A DNA stretch of 64,000 nucleotides from Aurantimonas manganoxydans SI85-9A1 (GCF_000153465.1 NZ_CH672387.1:647180-711179); one strand, 5' to 3'. Counted from the first letter of the stretch, positions 50,104 through 60,043 are shown. Numbers and translations: made by a program. Notes: a model not told the origin generated them from the sequence alone.

Positions 50104-51468
50104 ATGACCGTCCAGCCGAATTCGATCGAGGGACGCGATATCGCGTTCCATCTCCACAGCTACACCAATGCCCGCAAGCACGAGGCCAACGGGCCGATCG
50201 TCATGGAATCGGGCGAGGGGGTGCATGTCACCGACACCGACGGCAATCGCTATATCGAGGCGATGTCGGGGCTGTGGTCGGTGGCTGTCGGCTTTGGCGA
50301 GAAGCGGCTGGTGGATGCCGCCGCGCGGCAGATGCAGAAGCTGAACTATTACCACACCTTCACGCACAAATCGCACGGCCCGGCGATCGAGCTGGCCGAG
50401 AAGCTGGTGGGCATGGCGCCGGTGCCGATGTCGAAGGCATATTTCACCAATTCCGGCTCCGAAGCCAACGACACGATGATGAAGCTGGTGCGCTACCGCT
50501 CCAACGCGCTCGGCCAGCCGCAGAAGAAGAAGATCATCAGCCGGATCCGCGGCTATCACGGCGTGACGCTGGCCTCGGCGAGCCTGACCGGCCTGCCCAA
50601 CAATCACCGTGCCTTCGACCTGCCGATGCCGGGCATCCTGCACACGACCTGCCCGCATTACTGGCGCGAAGGCCGCGACGGCGAGAGCGAGGAGGCCTTC
50701 GCGACGCGCTGCGCCGAGGATCTGGACGCGATGATCGAGGCCGAGGGGCCGGACACGGTCGCCGCCTTCATCGCCGAGCCGGTGATGGGGGCGGGCGGCG
50801 TCGTGGTGCCGCCGGCGACCTACTGGGAAAAGATCCAGGCGGTGCTCAAGCGCTACGACATCCTGCTCGTCGCCGACGAGGTGATCTGCGGTTTCGGGCG
50901 CACCGGCCAGATGTTCGGCAGCCAGACCTACGGCATCGAGCCCGACATCATGACGCTCTCCAAGGCGCTGTCCTCGTCCTATCTGCCGATCTCGGCGTTG
51001 CTGATCAACGAGCGGGTCTACGCGCCGGTGGCGGACCAATCTTCGGAGATCGGCACCTTCGGCCATGGCTACACGGCGTCCGGGCATCCGGTGGCGGCGG
51101 CCGTGGCGCTGGAAAACCTGAAGATCATCGAGGAACGCGATCTCGTCGCCAATGCGCGCGAGATGGGCGAGGTCATGCAGGCCGGTCTGCGCAGGCTCGC
51201 CGATCATCCGCTCGTCGGCGAAGTGCGCGGCGTCGGACTGATTGCCGCGATCGAACTGGTCACCGACAAGGCCGCCAAGCTCTCCGCCCAGCCGCCGGGA
51301 GACCTTGCCGCGCGCGGCTTCGCGATCATGCAGAAGAACGGCGTGATCTCCCGCGCCATGGGCGACGCGCTGGCCTTCTGCCCGCCGCTGATCGTCGAGA
51401 AGCAGCACATCGACACGATCGTCGAGACCACCGCCCGCAGCCTCGACGAATTGCAGGCGAGCCTCTGA
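50104..51468 (+). CDS. Class III aminotransferase (omega-amino acid type)
   Basis: A 454-residue PLP enzyme that moves an amino group from an omega-amino acid or amine to pyruvate or a similar acceptor. It has the PLP-phosphate glycine-serine region FTNSGSEANDTMMKLV, YHGVTLAS, the Asp of LLVADEVICGFGRTG and the Schiff-base lysine in DIMTLSKALSSSYLPISALL. The sequence resembles beta-alanine/pyruvate or putrescine-type transaminases. It is divergent from the nitrile hydratase operon across 277 bases, so a link to nitrile or amine metabolism is possible but unproven. Confidence 0.92.
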   Translation: MTVQPNSIEGRDIAFHLHSYTNARKHEANGPIVMESGEGVHVTDTDGNRYIEAMSGLWSVAVGFGEKRLVDAAARQMQKLNYYHTFTHKSHGPAIELAEKLVGMAPVPMSKAYFTNSGSEANDTMMKLVRYRSNALGQPQKKKIISRIRGYHGVTLASASLTGLPNNHRAFDLPMPGILHTTCPHYWREGRDGESEEAFATRCAEDLDAMIEAEGPDTVAAFIAEPVMGAGGVVVPPATYWEKIQAVLKRYDILLVADEVICGFGRTGQMFGSQTYGIEPDIMTLSKALSSSYLPISALLINERVYAPVADQSSEIGTFGHGYTASGHPVAAAVALENLKIIEERDLVANAREMGEVMQAGLRRLADHPLVGEVRGVGLIAAIELVTDKAAKLSAQPPGDLAARGFAIMQKNGVISRAMGDALAFCPPLIVEKQHIDTIVETTARSLDELQASL

Positions 51469-51492
51469 GAGCACGCCCTCGCGCGCATGTGA

Positions 51493-51530
51493 CAGGCGGC
51501 CCCGCATCCGATCCGGCGCGGGGCCGCCTG
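51493..51530. terminator. Strong stem-loop between convergent aminotransferase and oxyR genes
   Basis: A perfect 13-base stem (51493-51505 with 51518-51530) with a 12-base loop lies 25 bases after the aminotransferase stop and 15 bases before the oxyR stop. There is no T-run, but its symmetry and location suggest bidirectional transcript ending. Confidence 0.65.
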
Positions 51531-51544
51531 CGTATGGGCTTGTG

Positions 51545-52447
51545 TCAGGCGGCGTCGGCGAGGGGCTGCGAACGGCGCAACAGGTCGGCCAGCGCCTCGA
51601 AGTCGCGGCGGCGGGCGGTCGACGGGCGGAAGGCGAGGGCGATGGTGCGGTAGGGCGTCGGCGCCTCGAAGGGCAGGATGGCGATGCCGCCGCTGCGGGT
51701 CTCGTCCGGAATCGCCATCTCTGGAATCAGCGTGGCTCCGAGCCCGCCCGAGACCATCCGCAGGATCGTCGTCAGGCTGGTGGCGCCGAGCCCGGCCATC
51801 TCGCCGGCATCGGCAATGCGGCAGATGTCCAGCGCCTGCGCCCGCAGGCAGTGGCCTTCCTCCAGAAGAATCAGCCGCTCGTTGCGCAGCGCCGACAGCG
51901 GCACGGGCTGCGGCAGGCGCGAGGCCTCGGCGGCCGGCAGCGCCAGGTAGAAGCGGTCCTCGAACAGCGCGATCGATTCGAGCAACGGGTCGTCCAGCGG
52001 CAGCGCGACGACAGCGCAGTCGATCTCGCCGACCGCCAGATCTGCGACCAGCCGGTCGGTGACGCTCTCGCGAATCTCGCATTCGAGGCTCGGATACTCG
52101 CTCGCCAGGGCCTGCAGGAAGGTCGGCAGCACGTAAGGGGCGACCGATGCGATCATGCCGAGGCGCAGCCGGCGCGACAGCAGCGTCTCACCACTGGTGG
52201 CAAGGCTTTCCAGCTCCTGCATCTCGGCCAGGATGCGCCGTACCCGGGCGCCAATGAGCGCGCCGTCGCTGGTCAGGGTGACGCCGGAGGACGCGCGCTG
52301 GAACAGCGGGCCACCGAAGAACTCCTCCATCTGGGCGATCTGCGCCGAGAGGGCTGGTTGGCTGATGTTGAGGCGCCTGGCGGCCTGCCCGAAATGCAGG
52401 GTTTCGCTGAGCGTGTTGAAATAGCGGAGCTGTCGGATCGTGATCAT
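51545..52447 (-). CDS. oxyR: OxyR peroxide-sensing LysR-type regulator
   Basis: A 300-residue LysR-family regulator with an N-terminal winged helix (IRQLRYFNTLSETLHFGQAARRLNISQPALSAQIAQME). The peroxide-sensing cysteines match OxyR: Cys200 in LLEEGHCLRAQ and Cys209 in ALDIC. Hydrogen peroxide would form the Cys200-Cys209 disulfide and turn it into an activator. It is divergent from the heme catalase gene at 52559, the classical OxyR target arrangement. Confidence 0.93.
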   Translation of the reverse strand: MITIRQLRYFNTLSETLHFGQAARRLNISQPALSAQIAQMEEFFGGPLFQRASSGVTLTSDGALIGARVRRILAEMQELESLATSGETLLSRRLRLGMIASVAPYVLPTFLQALASEYPSLECEIRESVTDRLVADLAVGEIDCAVVALPLDDPLLESIALFEDRFYLALPAAEASRLPQPVPLSALRNERLILLEEGHCLRAQALDICRIADAGEMAGLGATSLTTILRMVSGGLGATLIPEMAIPDETRSGGIAILPFEAPTPYRTIALAFRPSTARRRDFEALADLLRRSQPLADAA

Positions 52448-52558
52448 GCGCGATAGGATAAGCTGATCGAGACCGCTTGGAAATACGATTGGAGATTATC
52501 GATCGCATCCCTATTATCGCTCTGGAAGAATTCCAAACATGGCGAAGGGAGGCCTCAC
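52448..52558. promoter_or_regulatory. Divergent oxyR-catalase promoter region
   Basis: 111 bases, AT-richer than its surroundings. It contains ATAG-N7-TGAT (52453-52467) and the inverted GATTATCGATCG/CTATTATCG area (52494-52519), reminiscent of the degenerate ATAG-N7-CTAT OxyR half-sites. No full four-part OxyR site could be matched, so the binding position is uncertain. Confidence 0.4.
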
Positions 52559-54061
52559 ATGGCTGATCGCGAGAGATTGACGACAACGGCTGGCGCGCCG
52601 GTGTCCAGCAACCAGAACTCCAAGACGGTCGGACCGAGGGGTCCTGTGCTGCTCGAGGATTTCCAGCTGATCGAGAAGCTGGCGCATCAGAACCGCGAGC
52701 GCATTCCCGAGCGCGTGGTCCACGCCAAGGGCTGGGGTGCCTTCGGCACGCTGAACGTCACCGAGGACGTTACCAAATACAGCTGCGCCAAGGTATTCCG
52801 TCCGGGTGCGAAGACCGACATGCTGGCCCGCTTCTCGACCGTCGCCGGCGAGCAGGGCGCCGCCGATGCCGAGCGCGACGTGCGCGGCTTCGCGCTGAAG
52901 TTCTACACCGAAGAAGGCAACTGGGACCTCGTCGGCAACAACACCCCGGTGTTCTTCGTCGGCGACCCGTACAAGTTCCCGGACTTCATCCACACGCAGA
53001 AGCGCCACCCGCGCACCAATCTGCGTTCGGCGACCGCCATGTGGGACTTCTGGTCGCTCTGCCCGGAATCGCTGCATCAGGTGACGATCCTGATGTCCGA
53101 CCGCGGCATCCCGACCGACCCGAGCCGCATGAACGGCTACGGCAGCCACACCTTCTCGATCTGGAACGACCAGGGCGAGCGCTTCTGGGTGAAGTTCCAC
53201 TTCAAGACCCAGCAGGGCCATGCGCACTTCGTCAACGAAGAGGCCGAGAAGGTCATCGCCAAGTCGCGCGAGAGCTACCAGGAAGCCCTCTACGGCATGA
53301 TCGAGGACGGCCGCTTCCCGAAGTGGACCATGTACATCCAGGTCATGCCCGAGGGTGAAGAGGTCCAGTTCGAGGAGAAGACCGGCTGGAGCGCGTTCGA
53401 CCTGACCAAGGTCTGGCCGCATGGCATGTACCCGCTGATCAAGGTCGGCGAGATGGAGCTGAACCGCAATCCGGAGAACTATTTCTCCGATATCGAGCAG
53501 TCGGCCTTCAACCCGTCCAACGTCGTCCCGGGCATCGGCTTCTCGCCGGACAAGATGCTGCAGGGCCGTCTGTTCTCCTATCCGGACGCGCATCGCTACC
53601 GGATCGGCACGCATTACGACGCGCTGCCGGTGAACAAGCCGAAGAGCCCGGTGCATCACTACCACCGCGACGGCGAGATGCCGTTCGGCCTGCGCACCAA
53701 CCCGGACGCCTATTACGAGCCGAACAGCTTCGGCGGTCCGGTCGAGGATCCGAGCGTCGAGGAGCCGCCGCACCGCTATGCGGGCCAGGTGGGTCGCTAC
53801 GATTTCCGTGGCGAGACCGACCATTACAGCCAGCCGCGGGCGCTGTTCGAAATGTTCGACGCCGGCCAGCGTGAGCGGCTGTGCGCCAACATCGCCGGTG
53901 CGATGCAGGGTGTGCCGCAGTTCATCGTCGACCGCCAGCTGGCGCATTTCGACAAGGTGCATGCCGATTACGGCGCAGGCGTCCGCAAGGCGATCGAAGT
54001 GCAGACGCGCGATGATGCCGAGGCGAGCCTCAGCACCAGCCACAGCGCTGCTGCGGAGTAA
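52559..54061 (+). CDS. katA: Heme catalase (KatA-type, clade 3)
   Basis: A 500-residue monofunctional catalase. The distal His55 ([13 protein letters not shown]), Asn128 ([10 protein letters not shown]) and the heme-ligand Tyr341 ([14 protein letters not shown]) are all present, with the usual catalase length for a small-subunit enzyme. The ATG follows AAGGGAGG. It is divergent from oxyR, which probably induces it under peroxide. The cell thus has both heme and manganese catalases. Confidence 0.95.
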   Translation: MADRERLTTTAGAPVSSNQNSKTVGPRGPVLLEDFQLIEKLAHQNRERIPERVVHAKGWGAFGTLNVTEDVTKYSCAKVFRPGAKTDMLARFSTVAGEQGAADAERDVRGFALKFYTEEGNWDLVGNNTPVFFVGDPYKFPDFIHTQKRHPRTNLRSATAMWDFWSLCPESLHQVTILMSDRGIPTDPSRMNGYGSHTFSIWNDQGERFWVKFHFKTQQGHAHFVNEEAEKVIAKSRESYQEALYGMIEDGRFPKWTMYIQVMPEGEEVQFEEKTGWSAFDLTKVWPHGMYPLIKVGEMELNRNPENYFSDIEQSAFNPSNVVPGIGFSPDKMLQGRLFSYPDAHRYRIGTHYDALPVNKPKSPVHHYHRDGEMPFGLRTNPDAYYEPNSFGGPVEDPSVEEPPHRYAGQVGRYDFRGETDHYSQPRALFEMFDAGQRERLCANIAGAMQGVPQFIVDRQLAHFDKVHADYGAGVRKAIEVQTRDDAEASLSTSHSAAAE

Positions 54062-54088
54062 CCGGACGCGATCGTTCGTGACATGAAA

Positions 54089-54111
54089 CTCCGGCGCCGT
54101 GTGCGCCGGAG
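54089..54111 (+). terminator. First hairpin after katA
   Basis: A perfect nine-base stem (CTCCGGCGC with its inverse) around a five-base loop, just upstream of the stronger hairpin at 54116. It may assist termination or protect the 3' end. Confidence 0.55.
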
Positions 54112-54115
54112 CGAG

Positions 54116-54143
54116 AGGGCCGGGAGCGATCCCGGCCCTTTTT
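54116..54143 (+). terminator. Rho-independent terminator of katA
   Basis: A perfect ten-base stem (AGGGCCGGGA with TCCCGGCCCT) around a GCGA tetraloop, followed by a run of T (54139-54143). This is a textbook intrinsic terminator. Confidence 0.9.
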
Positions 54144-54300
54144 GCTTGCGGGGTTGCCGTCGCGTGGTGCAGGACTGCGCTCAATCCGCGAGGCACTGCG
54201 ACCGAAGACGACCCGTCGAACCGACGGGTCGTCGGCCGGCCATTCGGCCTTCGCACGGAACGCCCGGCATCGTCCGGCAAGACACAGCAAGGATATCACC

Positions 54301-55602
54301 ATGCGCCTGGGCGGCAGGATGGCAGCGGCCATCGAGATTCTGACCGATATCGAGGCACGGCGCCGGCCGGTGGCCGATGCGTTGAAGGACTGGGGGCTTT
54401 CGCATCGCTTCGCAGGTTCCGGCGATCGCGCCGCCATCGGCAACATCGTCTACGACGTGCTGCGTCGCAGGCGCTCGCTGGCCTGGCGCATGGAAGACGA
54501 GACGCCGACGGCCATGGTCTTCGCCGCCGTGCTCGACAGCAAGGGCATGGGCATCAAGGACATGGCCATCGCGCTGGATGGCGACCGCTTCGCGCCCCAG
54601 ATGCCGTCGACCGACGATTTCGCGGCCTTCCGCACACGCGAGCTGAGCGCGGCGCCCGGCGCCGTGCAGGCCGACGTGCCGGACTGGCTGGCCGACCGGC
54701 TGGAGGCGGCCTTCGGCGAGGCGTGGATCGCGGAGGCCGCGGCCCTGTCCGACCGCCCGCCGCTCGACATGCGCGTCAACACGCTGCGCGCCGATCGCGA
54801 CAAGGTCGCCAAGGCGCTGACGCCGTTTGCGGCGACAGCTACGGCACTGGCGCCGCAGGGTCTGCGCATTCCGCCGATCGCAGGCGACGGACGCCATCCC
54901 AACGTGCAGGTGGAGGCCGGCTTCCAGAAGGGCTGGTTCGAGATCCAGGACGAGGGCTCGCAGATCGTCGCGCTTCTGGCGGGTGCCGCGCCGGGCATGC
55001 AGGTGCTGGACTTCTGCGCCGGGGCCGGCGGCAAGACGCTGGCGCTGGCCGCGTCCATGGAGAATACTGGCCAGATCCACGCCTATGACAGCGATCGCCA
55101 GAGGTTGGCGCCGATCCACGACCGGCTGAAGCGGGCCGAGGTCCGCAATGTCCAGGTCCATGCGCCGCGCGACGACATTGGCGAACTGGAAGGCCGCATG
55201 GATCTGGTGCTGGTCGATGCGCCCTGCACAGGCACCGGCACGTGGCGTCGTCGCCCGGACGCCAAATGGCGGCTGGCCGAACGCCAGCTCGACAAGCGGC
55301 TGGAAGAGCAGGACGCCGTGCTCGACGCGGCGGCGCGCTTCGTCAAGCCCGGCGGCCGGCTCGTCTACATCACCTGTTCGCTGCTGCCCGAGGAGAACGG
55401 CGCCCGCGTCGCGGCCTTCCTGGAACGTGATGCGGGCGCAGAGTTCAAGGTCGCCGATGCTGCGGGACGCTGGGCCGAGGCCCTGCCTGAGGCGCCGAAG
55501 GCTTATCACGCCAGCGCGCTCGGCGACGGCACGACGCTGACGCTGACGCCGCGTACCACCGGCACCGACGGCTTCTTCTTCGCGGTCCTGGAGCGTCGCT
55601 GA
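54301..55602 (+). CDS. RsmB-family RNA (cytosine-5) methyltransferase
   Basis: A 433-residue SAM-dependent methyltransferase. The Rossmann motif is VLDFCAGAGGKTLALAASM. The catalytic pair is DAPCTGTGTWRRRPD (the Cys that helps release product) and YITCSLLPEEN (the nucleophilic Cys). The N-terminal NusB-like domain is part of RsmB, which methylates 16S rRNA. I chose the ATG at 54301, preceded by AAGGA; the longer frame overlaps the katA terminator. It is followed without a gap by tspO. Confidence 0.88.
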   Translation: MRLGGRMAAAIEILTDIEARRRPVADALKDWGLSHRFAGSGDRAAIGNIVYDVLRRRRSLAWRMEDETPTAMVFAAVLDSKGMGIKDMAIALDGDRFAPQMPSTDDFAAFRTRELSAAPGAVQADVPDWLADRLEAAFGEAWIAEAAALSDRPPLDMRVNTLRADRDKVAKALTPFAATATALAPQGLRIPPIAGDGRHPNVQVEAGFQKGWFEIQDEGSQIVALLAGAAPGMQVLDFCAGAGGKTLALAASMENTGQIHAYDSDRQRLAPIHDRLKRAEVRNVQVHAPRDDIGELEGRMDLVLVDAPCTGTGTWRRRPDAKWRLAERQLDKRLEEQDAVLDAAARFVKPGGRLVYITCSLLPEENGARVAAFLERDAGAEFKVADAAGRWAEALPEAPKAYHASALGDGTTLTLTPRTTGTDGFFFAVLERR

Positions 55603-56051
55603 TGCGGGGCTATGTGGCTCTGGCGCTGTTCCTCGCCCTGACCGTGGGTGGCGGCGCGCTGGTGGGTGCGGCGACGGCGCCCGGTGAATGGTACCAAGCG
55701 TTGCAGAAGCCCTGGTTCAATCCGCCGGGCTGGGTCTTCGGACCGGCCTGGGGCATGCTCTACGTCCTGATCGGCATCGCCGGCTGGCGCGTCTGGCACC
55801 GGGGCGAACTGCAGGCCGCGCGCGTCTGGTGGGTGCAACTCGGCCTTAACTTCATCTGGCCGTTCCTGTTCTTCGCCGCACAGATGCCGGGCCTTGCGCT
55901 GGTCGAGATCGTCGCGCTGTTCGCCGCGATCTGCGGCTTCGTCGCCTATACCTGGCGCGAGGATCGTGTCTCGGCACTGCTGTTCCTGCCTTATGGCGCC
56001 TGGGTGGCCTATGCGACGCTTCTCAACGCCGCCATCTGGTGGTTGAACTGA
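55602..56051 (+). CDS. tspO: TspO/MBR family tryptophan-rich sensory protein
   Basis: A 149-residue membrane protein with five helices and the conserved pattern WYQALQKPWFNPPGWVFGPAW, plus many tryptophans. TspO binds porphyrins and related ligands and affects tetrapyrrole or stress physiology. Its ATG shares the last base of the upstream stop (TGATG), so translation is coupled to the methyltransferase gene. Confidence 0.93.
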   Translation: MRGYVALALFLALTVGGGALVGAATAPGEWYQALQKPWFNPPGWVFGPAWGMLYVLIGIAGWRVWHRGELQAARVWWVQLGLNFIWPFLFFAAQMPGLALVEIVALFAAICGFVAYTWREDRVSALLFLPYGAWVAYATLLNAAIWWLN

Positions 56052-56100
56052 GCGGATCATCGCCGGGCGCGCACGCTCGGAGCACCGGACGGACGGCAGC

Positions 56101-56772
56101 ATGAGCGACTACGACCCGACGAAGATCGACGCCGCGACGGAAGAGCTGGGCGGCGCCCGGGTGCTGTTCGTCATGGCGGCCTCGGCCGAATACGGCCCGG
56201 CGCTGCGCCGCCGCATCGCACCCCTGATGACCGGGGTCGGGCCGATCGAGGCGGCGCTCGGCACCGGCATCGCCCTGCATGCGCTGACACTGGCGGGCCA
56301 TCGCCCGGACCTCGTGGTCTCGCTCGGCTCGGCAGGCTCGCGCACGCTCGAACAGGGCGAAATCTATCAGGTCTCGTCGGTCGCCTGGCGCGACATCGAC
56401 GCGTCGCCGCTGGGTTTTGCGAAGGGCGTGACGCCGTTTCTCGACCATCCCGTCCACACCGCCCTGCCGACGCCGGTGCCGAGCCTGCCGACGGCACGGC
56501 TGTCGACGGGGTCCGACATCGTCTCGGGTGCGCGCTACGACGCGATCGACGCCGACATGGTGGACATGGAGACCTTCGCGGTCCTGCGCGCCTGCCAGCG
56601 CTTCGACGTCAAGCTGGTCGGCCTGCGCGGCATCTCCGACGGTGCAGGGGACATGCATCACTACGACGACTGGACGACGCTGCTGCATGTCATCGACGAG
56701 AAGCTCGCCGATGCCGTCGACCGGCTGGAGATCGCGCTCGATTCGGGACTGCTGGACGTCGGTTCGTCCTGA
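56101..56772 (+). CDS. mtnN: 5'-Methylthioadenosine/S-adenosylhomocysteine nucleosidase
   Basis: A 223-residue nucleosidase that splits adenine from methylthioadenosine or S-adenosylhomocysteine. The fold signature VSLGSAGS, the substrate-binding DMVDMETFAVLRAC with the ribose-binding Glu, and the catalytic Asp in GISDGAGD support this. Some residues differ from Escherichia coli MtnN, so preference for one nucleoside is uncertain. It stands 49 bases after tspO. Confidence 0.85.
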   Translation: MSDYDPTKIDAATEELGGARVLFVMAASAEYGPALRRRIAPLMTGVGPIEAALGTGIALHALTLAGHRPDLVVSLGSAGSRTLEQGEIYQVSSVAWRDIDASPLGFAKGVTPFLDHPVHTALPTPVPSLPTARLSTGSDIVSGARYDAIDADMVDMETFAVLRACQRFDVKLVGLRGISDGAGDMHHYDDWTTLLHVIDEKLADAVDRLEIALDSGLLDVGSS

Positions 56773-56776
56773 CGAC

Positions 56777-56812
56777 CGCCCGGTCCGGGGATCGGCTTCC
56801 CCGAGCCGGGCG
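56777..56812. terminator. Putative bidirectional stem-loop between the nucleosidase and DUF892 genes
   Basis: CGCCCGG (56777-56783) pairs with CCGGGCG (56806-56812), and an inner CGGGGA/TCCCCG stem adds six pairs. It lies between convergent genes. No T-run is present. Confidence 0.5.
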
Positions 56813-56825
56813 ACGATCGACCGGA

Positions 56826-57314
56826 TCAGGCGGCCTTCTTGTTGACCTTGACGTCGGCGAGCTTGGACAGCTTCTCGTCGGTCGCCTTTTCCTGCTTGAG
56901 GGTTTCCTGCAGCTTTGCGACGGCGTCCTTGTGGCCGAGGGTGCCGGCCCAGGTGATCAGCGTGCCGTAGCGCGCGATCTCGTAGTGCTCGACGGCCTGG
57001 GCGGCGGCGACCATCGCGGCGTCGAGGGTTTCGGGATCCTCGACCTCGTCCATCAGCTCGGTCGCCTCGTCGATGATGCCGATGATCGCGTCGCACTTCA
57101 CGGCACGCGGCTTCTTGCCAAGGCTCTCGAACACCTCCTCGAGCCGCGTGACCTGCTCCTTGGTCTCTTCCAGATGGGTCTCGAACGCGGCCTTCAGATC
57201 CTCGCTCGCCGCCTTCTTCGCCATCTTGGGGAGAACCTTGGCGATCTGTTTCTCGGCATAGTAGATGTCCTGCAGCGTGTGCAGGAAGAGGTCGTCCAGC
57301 GATTTGACGCTCAT
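56826..57314 (-). CDS. DUF892 ferritin-like stress protein (YciF-like)
   Basis: A 162-residue helical protein of the YciF/DUF892 family, with HTLQDIYYAEKQIAKVLPKMAKKA near the start and carboxylate/His pairs (ETHLEETKEQVTRLEEVF; EHYEIARYGTL). These proteins form di-metal four-helix bundles and belong to general-stress regulons. The ATG at 57314 follows GGAG eight bases upstream. A near-perfect EcfG promoter is 42 bases upstream. Confidence 0.9.
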   Translation of the reverse strand: MSVKSLDDLFLHTLQDIYYAEKQIAKVLPKMAKKAASEDLKAAFETHLEETKEQVTRLEEVFESLGKKPRAVKCDAIIGIIDEATELMDEVEDPETLDAAMVAAAQAVEHYEIARYGTLITWAGTLGHKDAVAKLQETLKQEKATDEKLSKLADVKVNKKAA

Positions 57315-57355
57315 GTCAGTTGCTCCGGATCGCGGCATCAGTACCGCGGCGCCAG

Positions 57356-57380
57356 AACGGCCCTGCAGGACCGGCGTTCC
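57356..57380 (-). promoter_or_regulatory. EcfG-type (general stress sigma) promoter of the DUF892 gene
   Basis: On the minus strand GGAAC (57376-57380) is followed after exactly 16 bases by CGTT (57356-57359), an exact match to the alphaproteobacterial general-stress promoter. The leader to the start is about 35 bases. Confidence 0.75.
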
Positions 57381-57487
57381 GCCTGCCGGGTGCGTAATGC
57401 ACAGGTGGCTACCGATGCGTCAGCCGCATACGGGCAATGCCGCGCGAGGTGCTGGACATTGCCGCCGTGCTTTTCTAAAGCCTCGCC

Positions 57488-59044
57488 ATGACAGCGCACC
57501 CCGACACCGTCCTCATCGTCGACTTCGGCTCCCAGGTCACCCAGCTGATCGCGCGGCGCATCCGCGAAGCCGGCGTCTATTCCGAAATCGTGCCGTTCCA
57601 GTCGGCTGCCGAAGGCTTTCGCCGCCTGTCGCCGAAGGCCGTGATCCTGTCCGGATCGCCGGCCTCGGTGACGGACACCGATGCCCCGACGGCGCCGATG
57701 GAAATCCTCGAGGCGGGCGTGCCGGTGCTCGGCATCTGCTACGGCCAGCAGACCATGTGCGCCCAGCTCGGCGGCAATATCGAAGGCGGCCTGCACCGCG
57801 AGTTCGGCCGCTCCTTCATGGAGGTCAAGAAGGCCTCGCCGCTGTTCGAGGGCATCTGGGCCGAAGGCACCCGCCATCAGGTGTGGATGAGCCATGGCGA
57901 CAGGGTCACGGCGCTGCCCGAGGGCTTCGAGATCATCGGCCAGTCGTCAGGCGCGCCCTTCGCGGCGATCGCCGACGAGGCGCGGCGCTTCTACGGCGTG
58001 CAGTTCCATCCCGAGGTGGTTCACACCCCCGACGGTGCCCGGCTTCTGTCGAACTTCGTCCACCGCATCGCCGGCCTGTCCGGCGACTGGACCATGGCGG
58101 CGTTCCGCGAGCAGGCGGTCGAGGAAATCCGCGCCAAGGTCGGCGACGGCAAGGTGATCTGCGGCCTGTCCGGCGGTGTCGATTCCTCCGTCGCGGCGGT
58201 GCTGATCCACGAGGCGATCGGCGACCAGCTGACCTGCATCTTCGTCGACCACGGCCTCTTGCGGATGAACGAGGCGGACGAGGTCGTCGCGATGTTCCGC
58301 GACCACTACAATATCCCGCTCGTCCACGTGCAGGCACAGGACACCTTCATCGACGCGCTGGAAGGCGAGATGGACCCGGAGGTCAAGCGCAAGACCATCG
58401 GCCGGCTGTTCATCGAGACCTTCGAGGCCGAGGCCAAGAAGATTGGCGGCGCCGATTTCCTGGCGCAGGGCACCCTCTATCCCGACGTGATCGAGAGCGT
58501 CTCCTTCACCGGCGGCCCGTCGGTGACCATCAAGTCGCACCACAATGTCGGCGGCCTGCCGGAGCGCATGAACATGCAGCTCGTCGAGCCGCTGCGCGAA
58601 TTGTTCAAGGACGAGGTGCGCCTGCTCGGCCACGAGCTCGGACTGCCGGCGCATTTCGTCGGCCGCCAGCCCTTCCCGGGGCCGGGCCTCGCCATTCGCT
58701 GCCCGGGCGGCGTGACCCGCGAGAAGCTCGACATCCTGCGCCAGGCCGACGCGATCTATCTCGACGAGATCCGCAAGGCCGGTCTCTACGATGCCATCTG
58801 GCAGGCTTTCGCCGTCCTGTTGCCGGTGCAGACCGTCGGCGTGATGGGCGACGGGCGGACCTACGAATTCGTCTGCGCACTGCGGGCCGTCACCTCGGTC
58901 GATGGCATGACCGCGGATTTTTACCATTACGACATGGACTTCCTCGGCAACACCGCGACCCGCATCATCAACGAGGTGCGCGGCATCAACCGGGTGGTCT
59001 ACGACGTGACCTCGAAGCCGCCGGGCACGATCGAATGGGAATGA
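57488..59044 (+). CDS. guaA: GMP synthase (glutamine-hydrolysing)
   Basis: A 518-residue enzyme that turns XMP into GMP with glutamine nitrogen. The N-terminal class I glutaminase has GICYGQQTM with nucleophile Cys84 and the FHPEVVHT His-Glu pair. The ATP pyrophosphatase domain has the P-loop [14 protein letters not shown], and the C-terminal dimerisation domain ends in [10 protein letters not shown], as expected. Full length and highly conserved. It is divergent from the DUF892 gene. Confidence 0.97.
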   Translation: MTAHPDTVLIVDFGSQVTQLIARRIREAGVYSEIVPFQSAAEGFRRLSPKAVILSGSPASVTDTDAPTAPMEILEAGVPVLGICYGQQTMCAQLGGNIEGGLHREFGRSFMEVKKASPLFEGIWAEGTRHQVWMSHGDRVTALPEGFEIIGQSSGAPFAAIADEARRFYGVQFHPEVVHTPDGARLLSNFVHRIAGLSGDWTMAAFREQAVEEIRAKVGDGKVICGLSGGVDSSVAAVLIHEAIGDQLTCIFVDHGLLRMNEADEVVAMFRDHYNIPLVHVQAQDTFIDALEGEMDPEVKRKTIGRLFIETFEAEAKKIGGADFLAQGTLYPDVIESVSFTGGPSVTIKSHHNVGGLPERMNMQLVEPLRELFKDEVRLLGHELGLPAHFVGRQPFPGPGLAIRCPGGVTREKLDILRQADAIYLDEIRKAGLYDAIWQAFAVLLPVQTVGVMGDGRTYEFVCALRAVTSVDGMTADFYHYDMDFLGNTATRIINEVRGINRVVYDVTSKPPGTIEWE

Positions 59045-59099
59045 TGCCGCGCGCCTGACCGGGCCGCGATCGCCCGGGCCGGCGGACACCAGCCGACAG

Positions 59100-60032
59100 A
59101 TGGACGAGACCATGACCGGAGCCAGCGCCGCCGCAACAGGCCGGCCGAGCACCAATACGCTCGGCATGGGGATCATGCTGTTCGGCATTTTCCTGTTCAT
59201 GGTCAACGATACGCTCGGCAAATGGCTGGTCTCGACCTATTCGGTCGGCCAGGTGCTGCTGATCCGCTCGGTGGCGGCGTTGATCATCCTGGCGCCGTTC
59301 CTCGCGCGCACGGGGCTGAAACCCTTGGTCAGCCTGGAACGTCCCGGCATGCAGGTGCTGCGGGTGATCTTCGCCACCGTCGAGGTGCTCGCCTTCTACG
59401 GCGCCGTCGCCTATCTGCCGCTCGCCGACACCATGGCCTACTGGCTGGCCGCGCCGATCTATGTGGCGGCGCTCTCGCCGATCTTCCTGAAGGAGCGCGT
59501 CGGCATCCGGCGCTGGACGGCCATCGTCATCGGCTTCATCGGCGTGCTGGTGGTGCTGCAACCGTCGCAGGCGAGCCTGACCGCGCCGGCCTTCATCGCC
59601 ATCGGCGGCAGCCTGACCTTCGCGCTGATGATGATCACCGCGCGCAGCCTGCGCGGCACGTCGGACAAGGCGCTGGTCTTCTGGCAGACGGTCGGCGCGC
59701 TCGTCGGCGGGGCGATCCTGGCGCCATTCGGCTGGGTGACGCCGGACCCCCTGGATCTGGGGCTGCTGGCGATCCTCGGCGTCGTGGCGATGGCGGCGCA
59801 TATGTGCGTGACGCGGGCATTCAAGCTCGGCGATGCCGCCGACATCGCGCCGCTGCAATACACCATGCTCGTCTGGGCGATCCTGTTCGGCTACCTGGTC
59901 TTCGGCGACGTGCCGCGGCTGACCATGCTGTTCGGCGCGGCGATCATCATGGGGGCGGGACTGTTCATCTTCTTCCGCGAACGCCAGCTTGCACGCCGCG
60001 TGAGCTCGGCCCAGCCGGTGACGCCGGGCTGA
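59100..60032 (+). CDS. DMT (EamA) family transporter
   Basis: A 310-residue membrane protein with ten helices in two EamA repeats. Recognisable are FLFMVNDTLGKWLVSTYSVGQVLLIRS and VAYLPLADTMAYWLAAPIYVAALS, and in the second half LQYTMLVWAILFGYLVFGDVP. The family exports amino acids or metabolites such as S-adenosylmethionine; this one cannot be assigned a substrate. It follows guaA by 55 bases. Confidence 0.9.
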   Translation: MDETMTGASAAATGRPSTNTLGMGIMLFGIFLFMVNDTLGKWLVSTYSVGQVLLIRSVAALIILAPFLARTGLKPLVSLERPGMQVLRVIFATVEVLAFYGAVAYLPLADTMAYWLAAPIYVAALSPIFLKERVGIRRWTAIVIGFIGVLVVLQPSQASLTAPAFIAIGGSLTFALMMITARSLRGTSDKALVFWQTVGALVGGAILAPFGWVTPDPLDLGLLAILGVVAMAAHMCVTRAFKLGDAADIAPLQYTMLVWAILFGYLVFGDVPRLTMLFGAAIIMGAGLFIFFRERQLARRVSSAQPVTPG

Positions 60033-60043
60033 TCGCCCGGCGT
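60021..60043 (+). terminator. Intrinsic terminator overlapping the EamA gene stop
   Basis: A perfect nine-base stem, ACGCCGGGC with GCCCGGCGT, around a five-base loop that contains the TGA stop; TTT follows. A second hairpin (60057-60075, seven pairs) lies just downstream before the convergent gene. Confidence 0.7.

Noticed and set aside
52453-52519. A full OxyR binding site between oxyR and katA
   Set aside because: Only scattered half-site-like pieces were seen; a complete four-part site could not be aligned, so only the region is reported.
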